Part shown: positions 51,357-61,115 of the stretch, one piece after another
Layout of the letters: each line of letters begins with the position of its first letter
Position numbering within the stretch: position 1 is the stretch's first letter
Assembly: GCA_937967795.1 (NCBI GenBank)
Contig: CALBSK010000001.1
Coordinates: forward strand, 1-64,000
Reading direction: 5' to 3'
From: an uncultured Alphaproteobacteria bacterium
GTDB taxonomy: Bacteria > Pseudomonadota > Alphaproteobacteria > UBA9655
DNA: 64,000 nt
Made by a program: the position numbers and the translations under genes
The notes under the pieces: generated by a model
Seen by the model: only the letters and a program-made list of their open reading frames with translations
What the model was told of the DNA's origin: nothing
Databases searched by the model: none

Positions 51357-53999
51357 TTAAAGAAGTAAATAGCTTCGGATTTCACGAGCAAGGGTCGTAA
51401 AAAGGTCTTGAATGCCTGCAATATAAGGCCCTCCTGCCTGAGCAAGATCAGGTCGACCTCCACCTCCTTTCCCCCCGATACAAGGACCAACTTTTCGGAT
51501 CAAATCCACAGCATTAAAGGTAGATAAAAGGTCAGGACTCACCCCAATCACAAGGGAGACTTTCCCTTCTCCCTCGCTCACAACCGCAAAGATGCCCGAT
51601 TTATGTTCCGCTTTCAGCTCATCCACAATAGGTTTGAGATCTTGAGGGGGGATGTCTTTTAAGTGGCGTTTAAAGAAGGCCACACCATTCAGAATTTCGG
51701 GTTTTTGTGAGTCTCCTCCTGAAGTTGCTAAACGTTGACGAAGGGATTGGACTTCTCTCTCTAAGGATTTTCGCTCATCAAGAAGTTGCTCCATTTTTTC
51801 ACCCACAGCGCTCGGACCGACTTTAAGCTGCTCTGATAGCCCTAAAACAATTTTTTGTTGAGAGTTGGCAAAATCTTCTGCCATACGTCCTGTGAAAGCT
51901 TCGATACGTCTTATGCCAGCTGCAATCCCTGTCTCAGAAATAATTTTAAAATAACCAATATCTCCCGTACGATCCACATGCGTACCGCCACAAAGTTCAA
52001 CGGAAAAAGGTTCTTGAATGTCTTCTCCCATAGACACCACCCGAACTTCCTCACCATATTTCTCTCCAAACAAAGCAAGAGCCCCCTCTTTTGAAGCTTC
52101 TTCAGGGGTCATAAGTCGCACATTCACAAATGTATTTTGCCGAATTTGATCATTGACTTCCCGTTCAATCGTCTGAATTTCTTCACGCGTTAAGGCCTTT
52201 GGATGGCTAAAATCAAAACGCAAACGCTCTGGTGCCACTAAGGATCCTTTTTGAATCACATGGCTGCCTAAGTGTTTACGAAGTGCTTTGTGAAGCAAAT
52301 GAGTAGCAGAATGGTTTGCGCGTAAAAGAGTCCGTCTATGTGCATCCACAACTGAATGAACAACTCCACCTACCTTAAACTCGCCTTCTATCACTCGCCC
52401 TAAATGAACGATCAGATTTCCCAACCGTCGCTGGGTATCTTCAACGATCATCTTGCCCGTAAGGGAGGAAATCACGCCTGTATCACCTATTTGGCCTCCT
52501 GATTCCCCATAAAAAGGGGTCTGATTAACCAAAAGATTAATTCTATCCCCTTCTATAACGTGAGTAACAATTTCCCCATCCTTAACAAGAGCTTCAATAA
52601 TTCCTTCTGACGCGGTTGTTTTGTAGCCTAGAAATTCTGTCCCGTTCAATTGATCTCGAAGTTCAAACCAAATGCGGTCTGTTTTGCTTTCTCCCGAGCC
52701 TATCCAAGCCGCTCTGGCTTCAGCCTTTTGTCGCTTCATAGCTTGATGAAATCCTGTCATATCAACAGCTTTTCCTTCAGATCGAAGAACGTCCTGAGTT
52801 AAATCCAAAGGAAAACCATAGGTGTCATAAAGCTTAAAGGCAACTTCCCCCGGTAAAAGATCTTTAACTTTTTGAGATTCTTCAGAAAGAAGCTTAAGTC
52901 CTTTTTCTAAAGTTTGACGGAAACGATCTTCTTCAAGGTTTAACGTTTCGATCATAAGGGGCGTTGCACGAATTAATTCAGGATAGGCTCTTCCCATCTT
53001 CTCCACGAGGGTTGGCACAAGCTTGGCCATAAGAGAGTCCTTATATCCCAAAAGCTGCACATGGCGCATGGCTCGACGTAGGATGCGGCGCAAAACATAT
53101 CCTCGACCTTCATTACTAGGCAAAACGCCATCGGCCATTAAAAAACACCCTGAACGTAAGTGATCTGCAATCACGCGATGAGAGTCTCGACAAGGCCCTT
53201 TCGCTTGGGTTTTGGTGATTTCTTCTGAAGCTTCAATCAGAATTTTAAAAATATCTGTATCAAAATTATCATGAACACCCTGAAGAACTGCCGCAATACG
53301 TTCAATTCCCATACCTGTATCAACAGAAGGTTTTGGAAGAGAAACAATTTCATCGGATCCTAATTGCTCATACTGCATAAACACAAGATTCCAGATTTCA
53401 ACAAAGCGATCTCCTTCTGCTTCAGGACTCCCCGGGGGGCCTCCCGAGATATGGGGACCATGATCATAAAAAATTTCAGAACACGGCCCACAGGGACCCG
53501 TTTCTCCCATGGACCAAAAATTCTCAGCTTTATCCGCAATACGGATGATTTTCTTATCGGAAAGGCCTGAAATTTTACGCCATAATGTTGCTGCTTCCTC
53601 ATCTTCCCTATAAACGGTTATGATGAGTTGAGTAGGCGATATTCCCCATTCTTTCGTAATCAACGTCCATGCATAGTCAATCGCCTTTTCTTTGAAATAA
53701 TCTCCAAAGGAAAAGTTTCCTAACATTTCAAAAAAGGTATGATGGCGCGCCGTATGACCGACGTTTTCGAGGTCATTGTGTTTCCCTCCCGCGCGAATGC
53801 ATTTTTGAGCCGAAGCTGCACGGGTGAATCCCAGATTTTCTTGACCGGTGAACACATTTTTGAACTGAACCATGCCTGAGTTGACAAACAAAAGAGTTGG
53901 GTCATTATGAGGAATCAGAGAGCTCGATGGTACCACTGTATGCTCTCGGTTTTGAAAATACTCTAAAAAAAATGATCGGATATCTGCCGTTGTTTGCAT
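51357..53999 (-). CDS. alaS: Alanyl-tRNA synthetase
   Basis: 880 residues with the complete domain set: class II catalytic core (motif 1 to 3; NVGHTARHHTFFEMLGNFSF), editing domain with RANHSATHLLHKAL and the zinc-site CGGTHVDRTGD, and the C-terminal DHHA1 domain (GKGGGGRPDLAQAGG). Charges tRNA-Ala and clears mischarged tRNA. It follows recA by 6 bases; recA-alaS is common in alphaproteobacteria. Confidence 0.97.
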   Translation of the reverse strand: MQTTADIRSFFLEYFQNREHTVVPSSSLIPHNDPTLLFVNSGMVQFKNVFTGQENLGFTRAASAQKCIRAGGKHNDLENVGHTARHHTFFEMLGNFSFGDYFKEKAIDYAWTLITKEWGISPTQLIITVYREDEEAATLWRKISGLSDKKIIRIADKAENFWSMGETGPCGPCSEIFYDHGPHISGGPPGSPEAEGDRFVEIWNLVFMQYEQLGSDEIVSLPKPSVDTGMGIERIAAVLQGVHDNFDTDIFKILIEASEEITKTQAKGPCRDSHRVIADHLRSGCFLMADGVLPSNEGRGYVLRRILRRAMRHVQLLGYKDSLMAKLVPTLVEKMGRAYPELIRATPLMIETLNLEEDRFRQTLEKGLKLLSEESQKVKDLLPGEVAFKLYDTYGFPLDLTQDVLRSEGKAVDMTGFHQAMKRQKAEARAAWIGSGESKTDRIWFELRDQLNGTEFLGYKTTASEGIIEALVKDGEIVTHVIEGDRINLLVNQTPFYGESGGQIGDTGVISSLTGKMIVEDTQRRLGNLIVHLGRVIEGEFKVGGVVHSVVDAHRRTLLRANHSATHLLHKALRKHLGSHVIQKGSLVAPERLRFDFSHPKALTREEIQTIEREVNDQIRQNTFVNVRLMTPEEASKEGALALFGEKYGEEVRVVSMGEDIQEPFSVELCGGTHVDRTGDIGYFKIISETGIAAGIRRIEAFTGRMAEDFANSQQKIVLGLSEQLKVGPSAVGEKMEQLLDERKSLEREVQSLRQRLATSGGDSQKPEILNGVAFFKRHLKDIPPQDLKPIVDELKAEHKSGIFAVVSEGEGKVSLVIGVSPDLLSTFNAVDLIRKVGPCIGGKGGGGRPDLAQAGGPYIAGIQDLFTTLAREIRSYLLL

Positions 54000-54005
54000 G
54001 AGTAT

Positions 54006-55037
54006 TTAAGCCGCTGTGTCTTCAACGCTTTCTGAGATAGAAAGACTTTGACTGACAACGCCCGTATTCGAACGGATCGCTGCTTCAATTTCAGTTGCAA
54101 TAGCCGGATTTTCTTTTAAAAAGACGCGGGTATTTTCTCGACCTTGACCAATGCGTTGATTCTTATAAGAATACCAAGACCCCGATTTTTCAATAAGATT
54201 GGCTTTAACCCCTAAATCAATCAGCTCACCTGTTTTGGAAATCCCTTCTCCATACATGATATCAAATTCAACCACCTTAAAGGGTGGTGCAAGCTTATTC
54301 TTCACAACCTTTACGCGGGTTTGATTCCCCACCACTTCTTCTCGATCTTTGAGAGATCCGATACGGCGAATATCCAAGCGGATGGAGGCATAAAACTTAA
54401 GGGCATTTCCGCCTGTCGTGGTTTCAGGATTGCCAAACATAATGCCAATTTTTTGACGAATTTGATTGATGAAAATCACCATACAGTTGGTTTTTGAAAC
54501 CGATCCTGTTAATTTACGCAAAGCCTGACTCATAAGGCGAGCTTGGAGCCCCATATGGGAATCCCCCATCTCTCCCTCAAGTTCAGCCTTAGGAACGAGA
54601 GCAGCAACGCTGTCTACCACCAACACATCAATCGCACCCGAGCGAACCAGCGTGTCGGCAATCTCAAGGGCTTGTTCACCCGTATCCGGTTGAGAAATAA
54701 TAAGATTATCTGTGTCAACCCCAAGTTTACGGGCATAAACGGGATCAAGGGCATGTTCCGCATCCACAAAGGCACATGTTCCTCGCGCTTTTTGAGCTTC
54801 TGCCACCACGTGAAGTGCAAGCGTTGTTTTTCCCGAGCTCTCAGGCCCATAGATTTCAATAATACGTCCCTTAGGAAGTCCTCCAATCCCCAAAGCTATA
54901 TCAAGACTGAGAGATCCTGTGGAAATAGAGGACACATCAGAAATAGCATCTCTTTGTCCCAGACGCATGACCGACCCTTTTCCAAACGCTTTTTCAATCT
55001 GACCTAAGGCTGCTTCCAGAGCTTTTTGCTTTTCCAT
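54006..55037 (-). CDS. recA: Recombinase A
   Basis: 343 residues. Walker A GPESSGKTT (about 65-73), Walker B LVVDSVAAL, L2 loop region FINQIRQKIGIMFGNPETTT and the C-terminal acidic tail are all present. It forms the homologous-recombination filament and activates LexA cleavage. An alphaproteobacterial SOS box (GTTC-N7-GTTC) was not seen in the 150 bases upstream. Ribosome-binding site AGAGAG. Operon with alaS. Confidence 0.97.
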   Translation of the reverse strand: MEKQKALEAALGQIEKAFGKGSVMRLGQRDAISDVSSISTGSLSLDIALGIGGLPKGRIIEIYGPESSGKTTLALHVVAEAQKARGTCAFVDAEHALDPVYARKLGVDTDNLIISQPDTGEQALEIADTLVRSGAIDVLVVDSVAALVPKAELEGEMGDSHMGLQARLMSQALRKLTGSVSKTNCMVIFINQIRQKIGIMFGNPETTTGGNALKFYASIRLDIRRIGSLKDREEVVGNQTRVKVVKNKLAPPFKVVEFDIMYGEGISKTGELIDLGVKANLIEKSGSWYSYKNQRIGQGRENTRVFLKENPAIATEIEAAIRSNTGVVSQSLSISESVEDTAA

Positions 55038-55187
55038 AAGAAATCTCTCTTTTAATATTGATCTCTTCTTTATATTTCACAGCTTAGGCCCGAGCGCAAT
55101 TCTAATTTATGATAGACACTCTCTGGTTTAAAAGCCAAAGAGTTTATGTGAGGAATCTTAAAAGAGATAAAAATAAGGAAGCCCACC

Positions 55188-56714
55188 CTATTTTGATTTT
55201 TTTGGTGTTGGAATTCGAGAGGCTCGGCGTGTAGATCTGCGGTTGGTTTTTGCCCTTCTTTTTAGTGTCCTTTGGACTCTCATTTTTGGAGTTGGTCTTG
55301 CTGTCCTCTTCGTCCTTGTTCTTGGAGTTTGTTTTGCTGTCTTCTGGCTCCTCGCGTTTGGAGTTGATCTTACTCTTTTCTTGGTCTTTGTGTTTGAAGC
55401 TGATCTTGTTGTTTTTTTAATTTTCGTGGTTGGCGTTGATTTTACTGTTTTCTGGATCTCGGTCTTTGCAACAAATGTTGGCGTTTTCTGGGTCTTCTCT
55501 TTTGAAGGGGATTGTGTTGTTTCAGCAGGTACTGGCCGCTGTAAAGCGTGTCCTACTTCCTTTGTTCTCTGTGATTTAGAAGGCTTTGATGCGGCTATCT
55601 TAGGCTTATGTTGTGAAAGAAAATTTTTACTTTTTAGGGATGGTTTGGGGCGTTCTCCCCATACGATGTCTGCAATGTGAAAAAGCTCTGATTGTTGTCT
55701 TCCCGTTAAAGGTCTATAGAGAGTAAGGCCTAGAATGGGCTTTTCTCTTTTTCCTAAAGTGGGAATAGCGTAAACAAGATCTGTGTCACTCTCTAAGGCA
55801 ATAAAAGCATGGTTGTGTTCAATATCCTTATAGATTTTATCTTCACGAAAACCTTTTTTTAATGTTGAACTGTACACACGATATTCAGGTTTTTGGGCAA
55901 CGCCGACCTGAACTTTCACTAAAGCGCTCATGCTAGGATTAGAAGGCCCTGAAGGGATAATAACAAATCCAGAATCCTTGGTCATTAAGCTAGATATTTC
56001 TTGTTTTGCTTTGTTAAGCTCTTGTGGAGAAGTTTTTTTAGTGTTTAATGAGTTAAGAATTGCCGTTAACCGACTCTCTTCTGATTGATGATGGGGAGAA
56101 GTAAGGTGAGAGATCACTTGTTGTGTAAGAGGTAAAGAACGCTTATTTGGAGATAAGCAAGTATGCGCACTTTTCTCTCCCAAATGATAGACGGGTCCTC
56201 CTTCTGAAGAGGCACCTATTTCCTGAGAAGAGGCTTTTTTGGAAAAGAGTTGGCTGTTTCTCGTAAGCAAATCGTTAAGATAAGCCACACTTCCCGTAAA
56301 ATCCTTTGAGGATAGATCATTCCCAATTTTAGCCGGTGTTTGGTGCCCTATATTGCATAACCCCCTCTTCTCATAAAAGAATTCTTTAATAAACTTTTCA
56401 GATGCTTTTTTCATTTGTTCTTGCTCAGAAGGCGTAAATCTTGCAAGCCCTATATTTCCGGTCATTTGATTGACATACTTTTTAAACTCATCTTGAGCCA
56501 TTTTCTCAGCCGTCGCTTTTTTTTGGTCTTGATGGGCTTTTTCTATATTTTGAACAAATTTTGATCCTTGTTTGTGATCTTTTTGTTGAGCGCGTCTTTT
56601 TTTTAGGATATTTGCCACTTCAGGAGAAAAATCTTTTCCCTTTTTTGGACCGGCTTTAAGTAATGAAGTGGTTGAAAGAAAGGTCAAAATTAAAAAAGTT
56701 AAATATTTTTTCAT
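55188..56714 (-). CDS. Exported protein with basic 12-residue repeat tail
   Basis: 508 residues. Signal peptide MKKYLTFLILTFLSTTSLLKA (about 1-21); a helical charged region (about 25-110); an unrecognised middle domain (about 130-370, with SGFVIIPSGPSNPSMSALVK, HNHAFIALESDTDLVYAIP and LTLYRPLTGRQQSELFHIAD); then a Lys/Arg/Thr/Pro-rich tail (about 375-508). The tail holds six 12-residue units such as TKTKKRVRSTPN, ARSQKTAKQTPR and TRTKRTARPTPK. It resembles histone-H1-like nucleic-acid-binding tails in composition only. No domain family is recognised. Confidence 0.7.
   Translation of the reverse strand: MKKYLTFLILTFLSTTSLLKAGPKKGKDFSPEVANILKKRRAQQKDHKQGSKFVQNIEKAHQDQKKATAEKMAQDEFKKYVNQMTGNIGLARFTPSEQEQMKKASEKFIKEFFYEKRGLCNIGHQTPAKIGNDLSSKDFTGSVAYLNDLLTRNSQLFSKKASSQEIGASSEGGPVYHLGEKSAHTCLSPNKRSLPLTQQVISHLTSPHHQSEESRLTAILNSLNTKKTSPQELNKAKQEISSLMTKDSGFVIIPSGPSNPSMSALVKVQVGVAQKPEYRVYSSTLKKGFREDKIYKDIEHNHAFIALESDTDLVYAIPTLGKREKPILGLTLYRPLTGRQQSELFHIADIVWGERPKPSLKSKNFLSQHKPKIAASKPSKSQRTKEVGHALQRPVPAETTQSPSKEKTQKTPTFVAKTEIQKTVKSTPTTKIKKTTRSASNTKTKKRVRSTPNARSQKTAKQTPRTRTKRTARPTPKMRVQRTLKRRAKTNRRSTRRASRIPTPKKSK
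55248..55463 (-). repeat. Six tandem 36-base coding repeats
   Basis: Encodes residues about 418-489 of the exported basic protein, six diverged units of 12 residues (T-x-x-x-K-x-x-x-S/P-T-P-x). The units keep Lys/Arg and TP positions but differ in sequence, so the array is old or under protein-level selection. Confidence 0.65.
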
Positions 56715-56809
56715 AAACCACCTGCACCATAAAATTAAATCACTTCTCTAGCTAATATATTATCACATTTGAGATATTCAAGGCAAATATGAGATCGTTA
56801 AATAAAATA

Positions 56810-56918
56810 GAAACTGCTGCAACAGGGTCTTCTTCAACAATGAATATTCAAAAAGATCCTGAGTGATTTCAGGACGACAGCCTCATTTAAAGAATTTAAG
56901 ATCTTTTTCAGTACTTTC
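56810..56918. repeat. Palindromic intergenic repeat, degenerate copy 3
   Basis: Begins AAACTGCTGCAACAGGGTCT, contains GATCCTGAGTGATTTCAGGA and ATTTAAAGAATTTAAGATCT, matching the copies at 24849 and 28681. It abuts the stop codon of nrdJ, so its hairpin might serve as the 3' end of that mRNA. Confidence 0.65.
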
Positions 56919-59900
56919 TTAAGAACATCCGGAGGTGCTACCGCAAGTGTCACACTTAAAGCACGTCCCATTGCGCACAAGGGTAAAATTCCCACATTCT
57001 TGACACGCATCGCCAGCATACCCTTTAAGACGAGCTTGAAACCGACGCTCTTCCACTTCACTTATCATGCTTGATCCCATAAGAGGAGGGATGGAATCAG
57101 TGCCTGTAGCTTCATGAAGTAAATAAGCATCTTGTCCTCGGTTAGCTGGCGATATAACAAACAAATTGTTTCGGACATACCCGTTACTTGTCAGACTATT
57201 AACCATTTCTCCTTTGTCTTTTTTGATCAGTGCTCCTTTTTCCGCTTCAACCCGCCCAATCGTATCTGGACGCAAATCCATGGGTTCTGCATGCGCAAGA
57301 TCTGTTCGTCCTAAATAGGAAATAGCGACCTCGCGGAAAATATAATCAAGGATAGAAGTGGCCATTTTAATGGTGTCATTTCCTGACACAGGGCCTGAAG
57401 GTTCAAAACGTGTAAAGACAAAGGCATCCACAAATTCTTCTAAAGGAACGCCATATTGCAATCCAATAGAAATGGCCATCGCAAAATTGTGCATCAAACT
57501 GCGGAAGGAAGCCCCTTCTTTATGCATATCAATGAAAATTTCCCCTAAACTTCCGTCATTATATTCGCCCGTTCGTAAATAAACCTTGTGCCCTCCGACA
57601 ACAGCTTTTTGCGTATAGCCCTTACGGCGATTAGGGAGCTTTTGGCGTTGAGCCCTGTGAATAAATCGCTCCACAATTTTTTCTGCCACAACTTTTACTT
57701 TTTCAGGAGATGATTTTTCATAAAGGGTCTCTGTGGTTTCCTCTCCCAATAAGGATGCATTTAAAGGCTGAGAAAGCTTTGACCCATCCCGGTAAAGAGC
57801 ATTGGCTTTAAGAGCGAGTCTCCAAGAAAGAAGATAAGCTTCCTTGCATTCTTCAATGGTTGCTCGATTAGGCATATTGATGGTCTTAGAAATAGCCCCT
57901 GAAATAAAAGGCTGAACGGCTGCCATCATTCGAATATGGCTTTCTGCTGAGAGATACCGTGTTCCTGTTCGACCGCAAGGATTGGCACAATCAAAAACAG
58001 CCAAATGTTCATTTTTAAGGTGCGGAGCTCCTTCAACAGTCATAGTTCCACAACAATAAGCATTCGCGGCTTCAATTTCATCATGCTTAAAGCCTAAATG
58101 AGTTAAGAGATTAAATCGGGGATCATTGAGCTGGGTATCTGTAAGCTTAAGGATCTTCTTGCAGAAATCATCCCCGAGAGTCCACCGATTAAAGACAAAT
58201 TTAATATCAAAAGCAGATTTTAGATTGTCTTTCAAAAGATCAATTTCTCGGTCTGTAAATCCTTTGTCTCGCAACGTTTTAAAATTGAGTTTAGGCGCTC
58301 CTTCAAGGGTTTCATGACCGACCGCATACTGGATAATGTCTTCAATTTGTTTTGAGGTATATCCCAATACGTCAAGAGCTTGAGGAACCAAGCGATTGAT
58401 AATTTTGAAATAGCCTCCTCCCGCGAGTTTTTTAAATTTTACCATAGCAAAATCAGGTTCAATACCGGTTGTATCACAATCCATTACCAAGCCAATCGTT
58501 CCGGTAGGGGCAATGCACGTTGTCTGCGCATTACGATAGCCGTGCTTTTGTCCCAGGTCTAAAGCTTTATCCCACGCTTGACGACAGGCCTTTAAGAGGG
58601 TTGGACAAGGGCAATCTTTTTCTTCCAAAGGAACAGGAAGAATTTCAAGCCCTTCGTAACCTCCTTTTTCTCCATAAGCCGCGCGACGGTGGTTGCGCAT
58701 AACGCGAAGCATGTCCTTCTCATTAAGCCTATAGTGTTTAAAAGCCCCTAGTTGGATTGCCATTTCCGCAGAAGTAGTATAAGAAATACCCGTCATTAAG
58801 GCTGAAATAGCGCCTGCAATGGCACGGCCTTCTTTACTACTATAAGGAATACCAGAAGCCATTAAAAGACCTCCTATGTTAGCAAATCCGAGACCCAATG
58901 TGCGGAATTCATAAGAAAGTTGTGCAATTTCTTTAGAAGGAAACTGGGCCATCATCACCGTAATCTCCAGGGCGATCGTCCACAATCGTACGCCATGCTC
59001 AAACGCTTTCACGTCAAAGTGAAGTTCCCCTGCCTTTGCTTTCTTATCTTGGGGATTCATAAACGTCACAAGATTGAGAGAAGCAAGATTACATGCCGTG
59101 TCATCTAAGAACATGTATTCAGAACAGGGGTTTGATGCCCGAATGCGCCCACTTTGAGGGCACGTATGCCACTCATTGATAGTAGTATCATATTGAATGC
59201 CTGGATCAGCTGAAGCCCAAGCCGCATGACCAATTTGGTTCCATAAATCCCGTGCTTTCAGCGTCTTATAAATACTTCCGTCCGTCCTCCGAAGAAGATC
59301 CCACTCTTTATCTTCCGTAACGGCATGAAGAAATTTATTTGTTACCCGAACAGAGTTATTGGAATTTTGTCCAGAGACGGTACGATAAGCTTCCGAATCC
59401 CAATCCGTGTCATATTCGGGAAAATCGATATGAGTATATCCTTGGCGTGCAAATTGAATGATGCGTTGACAATAGTTTCCCGGAATCATCGCTTCACGGG
59501 CTTCCTTTAAAGCGTTGTAAAGTGAAGGATTCTCCTGTGGATTAAACCGCTCATCCCCTTGTCCTTTTTGGCAGGCGAGAAGGATCGTAGAAAGATGGTT
59601 TTTGGCAACTTTAGAGCCCACAACTAAGTCTAAAACTTTTTGCTCTTCAACGACTTTCCAATTAATGTATTCTTCAATATCAGGGTGATCAATATCGACA
59701 ACAACCATTTTAGCGGCACGCCGTGTCGTTCCTCCCGATTTAATCGCACCCGCCGCTCGATCACCAATGCGTAAAAAGCTCATCATGCCTGAAGAGCGTC
59801 CTCCTCCTGAGAGAGATTCTCCTGAGCCTCTTAAATTAGAGAAGTTCGATCCTGTCCCTGAACCATACTTAAAAAGGCGCGCTTCGCGCACCCATAAATC

Positions 59901-60545
59901 CATAATTCCTCCCTCATTGACAAGATCATCTTGAATGCTTTGAATAAAGCAAGCGTGAACTTGAGGATGTTCATAGGACGATGTTGATGTTTTTAATTCT
60001 CCTGTTTTGTCATCCGTAAAGTAATGACCTTGAGCGGGTCCATTAATGCCGTAAGCCCAATAGAGACCCGTATTGAACCATTGGGGAGAGTTAGGTGCAC
60101 ACATTTGAGCGCACAACATATGTCTCATTTCATCAAAATAAGCGCGGGCATCCATTTCCGTATCAAAATAACCCCCCTTCCAGCCCCAATAAGTCCAGCA
60201 ACCGGCCATGCGATCAAAAACTTGCTGAGCCTTCATTTCACTTCCATAACGTTCTTTTTCAGGCAAATTTTTTAGGGTTTTAAGATCGGCTTCCTGCCGC
60301 CATAACCACTCAGGGACTCCTTCTTCTTTAACTGACTTTAAGGCGCAAGGAACACCGGCTTTTCGAAAGTATTTCTGAGCCAGAATATCGCATGCCACTT
60401 GTGACCAAGACGATGGCACTTCAATTCCTTCAAGATGAAAAACAATCGAACCATCAGGATTACGGATTTCACTGTCTGTTTGCCGGAATTCAAAAAAGCT
60501 ATAAAGATCGGTGCCCTCTTGGGTGAAATGACGCGTAATCTTCAT
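56919..60545 (-). CDS. nrdJ: Vitamin B12-dependent ribonucleoside-diphosphate reductase
   Basis: 1208 residues. Class II reductase making deoxyribonucleotides with adenosylcobalamin. Characteristic segments include SNLRGSGESLSGGGRSSGMM, NPCSEYMFLDDTACNLASLN with the active-site Cys, and APTGTIGLVMDCDTTGIEPD. The C-terminus has a zinc/redox Cys cluster (CQECGNF, CFKCDTCGSTSGC). Length fits the long alphaproteobacterial type. It implies the cell needs cobalamin. No other gene shares its transcript. Confidence 0.96.
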   Translation of the reverse strand: MKITRHFTQEGTDLYSFFEFRQTDSEIRNPDGSIVFHLEGIEVPSSWSQVACDILAQKYFRKAGVPCALKSVKEEGVPEWLWRQEADLKTLKNLPEKERYGSEMKAQQVFDRMAGCWTYWGWKGGYFDTEMDARAYFDEMRHMLCAQMCAPNSPQWFNTGLYWAYGINGPAQGHYFTDDKTGELKTSTSSYEHPQVHACFIQSIQDDLVNEGGIMDLWVREARLFKYGSGTGSNFSNLRGSGESLSGGGRSSGMMSFLRIGDRAAGAIKSGGTTRRAAKMVVVDIDHPDIEEYINWKVVEEQKVLDLVVGSKVAKNHLSTILLACQKGQGDERFNPQENPSLYNALKEAREAMIPGNYCQRIIQFARQGYTHIDFPEYDTDWDSEAYRTVSGQNSNNSVRVTNKFLHAVTEDKEWDLLRRTDGSIYKTLKARDLWNQIGHAAWASADPGIQYDTTINEWHTCPQSGRIRASNPCSEYMFLDDTACNLASLNLVTFMNPQDKKAKAGELHFDVKAFEHGVRLWTIALEITVMMAQFPSKEIAQLSYEFRTLGLGFANIGGLLMASGIPYSSKEGRAIAGAISALMTGISYTTSAEMAIQLGAFKHYRLNEKDMLRVMRNHRRAAYGEKGGYEGLEILPVPLEEKDCPCPTLLKACRQAWDKALDLGQKHGYRNAQTTCIAPTGTIGLVMDCDTTGIEPDFAMVKFKKLAGGGYFKIINRLVPQALDVLGYTSKQIEDIIQYAVGHETLEGAPKLNFKTLRDKGFTDREIDLLKDNLKSAFDIKFVFNRWTLGDDFCKKILKLTDTQLNDPRFNLLTHLGFKHDEIEAANAYCCGTMTVEGAPHLKNEHLAVFDCANPCGRTGTRYLSAESHIRMMAAVQPFISGAISKTINMPNRATIEECKEAYLLSWRLALKANALYRDGSKLSQPLNASLLGEETTETLYEKSSPEKVKVVAEKIVERFIHRAQRQKLPNRRKGYTQKAVVGGHKVYLRTGEYNDGSLGEIFIDMHKEGASFRSLMHNFAMAISIGLQYGVPLEEFVDAFVFTRFEPSGPVSGNDTIKMATSILDYIFREVAISYLGRTDLAHAEPMDLRPDTIGRVEAEKGALIKKDKGEMVNSLTSNGYVRNNLFVISPANRGQDAYLLHEATGTDSIPPLMGSSMISEVEERRFQARLKGYAGDACQECGNFTLVRNGTCFKCDTCGSTSGCS

Positions 60546-60652
60546 CGAGTGCCCCTCTTCTCGTGTAAGTGTTTGTTTATATCTGGATCTTATGACTATA
60601 GGAAGTTAGGAAAGAAGGTCAATCTCCATTTTCGACTTGACAACCTAAGTGG

Positions 60653-60680
60653 TTGAGAGTGGACAAATCCTTTTTAAAAT
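60653..60680 (+). promoter_or_regulatory. Promoter-like element A (Cys-rich gene)
   Basis: TTGAGA (60653-60658) and TAAAAT (60675-60680), spacer 16. The 36 bases around it (GGTTGAGAGTGGACAAATCC and following) are nearly repeated at element B (61055-61082). It lies 44 bases before the Cys-rich protein ATG. Confidence 0.5.
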
Positions 60681-60723
60681 GGCACCTTAGGAGAGGATAA
60701 AATAATATAAAGAGAGCTCTTTC

Positions 60724-61026
60724 ATGTTCAAATTACTCACCTTAAGCTTAGGACTGTTTTTTCTTTGGAACGCAAGTGGCGTTGCACAAAATTCTTCCTG
60801 TGGAGAGGGATATGTCTATACTCTTACGGTGTTAGGATGGGAATGTATGCAAGCGTGTCAAAGTGATAGTGACTGTGCTAAATCTCCAATCAATGCGGTG
60901 ATGGTGTGCGTGGCAGGTGCTTGTCATTATCATGAATGTCAGGAAAGTTCAGATTGTTTCTCTGACCAAGTGTGCAAAACACTAAAAGGCCTTAATGGGC
61001 AAGCAAACGTATGTTTTTATAAATGA
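60724..61026 (+). CDS. Small exported Cys-rich protein
   Basis: 100 residues with a signal peptide (MFKLLTLSLGLFFLWNASGVA). The mature part carries ten Cys in the spacing CQSDSDC...CVAGACHYHECQESSDC...C, similar in style to disulfide-rich extracellular domains of eukaryotes (Dickkopf- or WAP-like pattern; resemblance only). It needs an oxidising compartment. No family firmly recognised. Single gene with its own promoter, inserted before NDUFA12. Confidence 0.72.
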   Translation: MFKLLTLSLGLFFLWNASGVAQNSSCGEGYVYTLTVLGWECMQACQSDSDCAKSPINAVMVCVAGACHYHECQESSDCFSDQVCKTLKGLNGQANVCFYK

Positions 61027-61054
61027 TTTCTTCGTCAAAAGTTAAAGCTATGGC

Positions 61055-61082
61055 TTGAGAGTAGACAGATCCTTTGCAGAAT
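61055..61082 (+). promoter_or_regulatory. Promoter-like element B (NDUFA12 operon)
   Basis: TTGAGA (61055-61060) and CAGAAT (61077-61082), spacer 16, within a 36-base stretch nearly identical to element A at 60653. It lies 33 bases before the NDUFA12 ATG. Confidence 0.45.
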
Positions 61083-61115
61083 GCCATAGTGTTGTAAATT
61101 TAAAAGGGAGTTCCT

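Noticed and set aside
55248..55463. 36-base periodic repeats resembling a CRISPR array
   Set aside because: Units are contiguous without spacers, diverged, and in frame with a coding region; they are protein repeats.
55243..55680. 145-residue hydrophobic frame on the plus strand
   Set aside because: It is the antisense reading of the Lys/Arg/Thr repeat tail; the reverse complement of such codons always gives Val/Leu/Phe-rich pseudo-membrane sequence.
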